From Mycolicibacterium litorale (lineage in GTDB: Bacteria; Actinomycetota; Actinomycetes; Mycobacteriales; Mycobacteriaceae): a DNA stretch of 64,000 nucleotides. Positions within the stretch are counted from its first letter, which is position 1; each line of letters starts with the position of its first letter. The notes under the pieces were generated by a model. It saw only the letters and a list, made by a program, of their open reading frames with translations, was not told where the DNA came from and did not search any database. This document shows, one piece after another, positions 63,384-64,000 of the stretch. The stretch is from assembly GCF_014218295.1 (NCBI RefSeq), contig NZ_AP023287.1:2418001-2482000 (forward strand), given 5' to 3'. A program made the position numbers and the translations under genes.

Positions 63384-64000
63384 GTGGACTCCGCCGACGC
63401 CGCGGTCCGGGTCTTCCTCGCCGAGCACACACCCTTCCAGTCGATGCCCGACGAAGACCTCGAACGGCTCGCGGCGGGTGCCCGCGTCGAGGACTTCCCC
63501 GCAGGCACCGTGGTCGCCGACTACACGGGCCCCGTGCCCGACGACGTGTGCATGGTGTTCGAGGGACAGGTCACGCTGCACGCCAGCGCCGACGGCGCGG
63601 TGATCGACACCGTCACGACCGGCGGGATCTTCGGCTACACGCCGATGCTGGTCGGCGAAGCGATGCCGTACCAGGCGCGGACGGCTGTGCCGTGCAGACT
63701 GATTCGGCTTCCCGCAGGCTTGGTGCGGTCCCAGCTCGCCAGCCCGGCCGGGCTCGCATTCCTCGCGTCCTCGGCCTGGAGCGCGACCACGGCCGCACGG
63801 CCGTCCGGCACGGCCGGCGGGCGGGCGGTCGGCGAACTGGTGGACACCGAGGTGCTGACCGTCGACCCGCACACCACGGTGCGGGAGGCCGTCACCCAGA
63901 TGACCCGCCGACAGCTGTCGTATGCATTGGTCCGCCTGCCCGACGGCGGACTGGGCATTTTCACCGATCGCGACCTACGCACCCGGGTGGTGGCCGCGGG
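63384..64000 (+). CDS. cNMP-binding-like/CBS-domain protein (DUF294 type), 3'-truncated
   Basis: Runs off the window end. The visible 205 residues, from a GTG seven bases after the GMC stop, show a cyclic-nucleotide-binding-like beta-roll (residues ~5-125; MVFEGQVTLHASADGAVI, TTGGIFGYTPMLVGE) and the start of a CBS domain (VGELVDTEVLTVDPHTTVRE, then GIFTDRDLRTRVV). This order, cNMP-like then CBS, is that of DUF294 proteins, which continue with a nucleotidyltransferase domain. It may regulate the choline cluster or its enzymes post-translationally; function is not established. Confidence 0.8.
   Translation, partial: MDSADAAVRVFLAEHTPFQSMPDEDLERLAAGARVEDFPAGTVVADYTGPVPDDVCMVFEGQVTLHASADGAVIDTVTTGGIFGYTPMLVGEAMPYQARTAVPCRLIRLPAGLVRSQLASPAGLAFLASSAWSATTAARPSGTAGGRAVGELVDTEVLTVDPHTTVREAVTQMTRRQLSYALVRLPDGGLGIFTDRDLRTRVVAA

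Overview
The window is one contiguous, GC-rich chromosomal segment of a mycobacterium, most likely a fast-growing environmental one (Mycolicibacterium type). Evidence: the gene order gap-pgk-tpiA-secG, pgl-opcA-zwf-tal-tkt, ctaB, qor, ctaA, mptB, sufRBDCSUT, trx, echA12, acn, ripA-ripB-moxR1, fabG1-inhA-hemH follows the Mycobacterium tuberculosis Rv1436-Rv1485 block as I recall it. A ppc gene is present, and the PE_PGRS genes that break this block in M. tuberculosis are absent. No rRNA, tRNA, CRISPR array, insertion sequence or prophage was seen. Coding density is very high: no gene-free stretch exceeds 300 bases.

Layout. 1-6204 (+): lower glycolysis (gap cut off at its 5' end), secG, a 58-residue acidic protein and ppc. 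6201-13068 (-): the pentose-phosphate operon tkt-tal-zwf-opcA-pgl plus a small helical protein. 13348-14277 (+): ctaB. 14322-23290 is an accessory island. A minus-strand operon (FGGY sugar kinase, SDR dehydrogenase, solute-binding lipoprotein, two permeases, ATPase) stands opposite a BtpA-family gene and an inositol-monophosphatase-like gene, followed by a DeoR regulator. Three copies of the motif TGTKA-N5-TMACA lie at its promoters. 23342-30938: qor, an ATP-grasp protein, ctaA, a TetR/PhlG-like hydrolase pair with twin operators, an ABC-2 exporter and mptB. 31034-37283 (+): the complete SUF iron-sulfur cluster operon, with sufB lacking an intein. 37319-44724: a membrane protein, thioredoxin, enoyl-CoA hydratase, an ABC-F protein, a small HTH protein, and acnR and acn (-). 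44896-51059 (+): cell-wall hydrolases ripA and ripB, MoxR ATPase and VWA/DUF58 partners. 51191-53839 (+): fabG1-inhA-hemH. 54066-64000 (+): a second accessory unit, a seven-gene cluster that reads as choline to glycine betaine to dimethylglycine to sarcosine to glycine catabolism with its own permease, running off the window end in a cNMP/CBS-domain gene.

How the parts work together. The central block supplies carbon flux (glycolysis, PPP, PEP carboxylase, aconitase), heme A and heme synthesis (ctaA, ctaB, hemH), Fe-S clusters (suf) used by enzymes such as aconitase, and envelope synthesis (mptB, ripA/B, fabG1-inhA). The polyol-type island could feed a ketose phosphate into the adjacent pentose-phosphate enzymes. 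The terminal cluster would turn methylated amines into glycine and C1 units.

The most notable new-looking signals are regulatory palindromes: a shared DeoR motif in the polyol island, a twin 20-bp operator between the TetR and PhlG-like genes, a 19-bp palindrome upstream of the choline cluster, a 14-bp-arm inverted repeat in front of ppc, and a site upstream of acn that fits the published AcnR consensus. Several genes also show the leaderless arrangement TANNNT-N7-start codon, which was used to choose starts.
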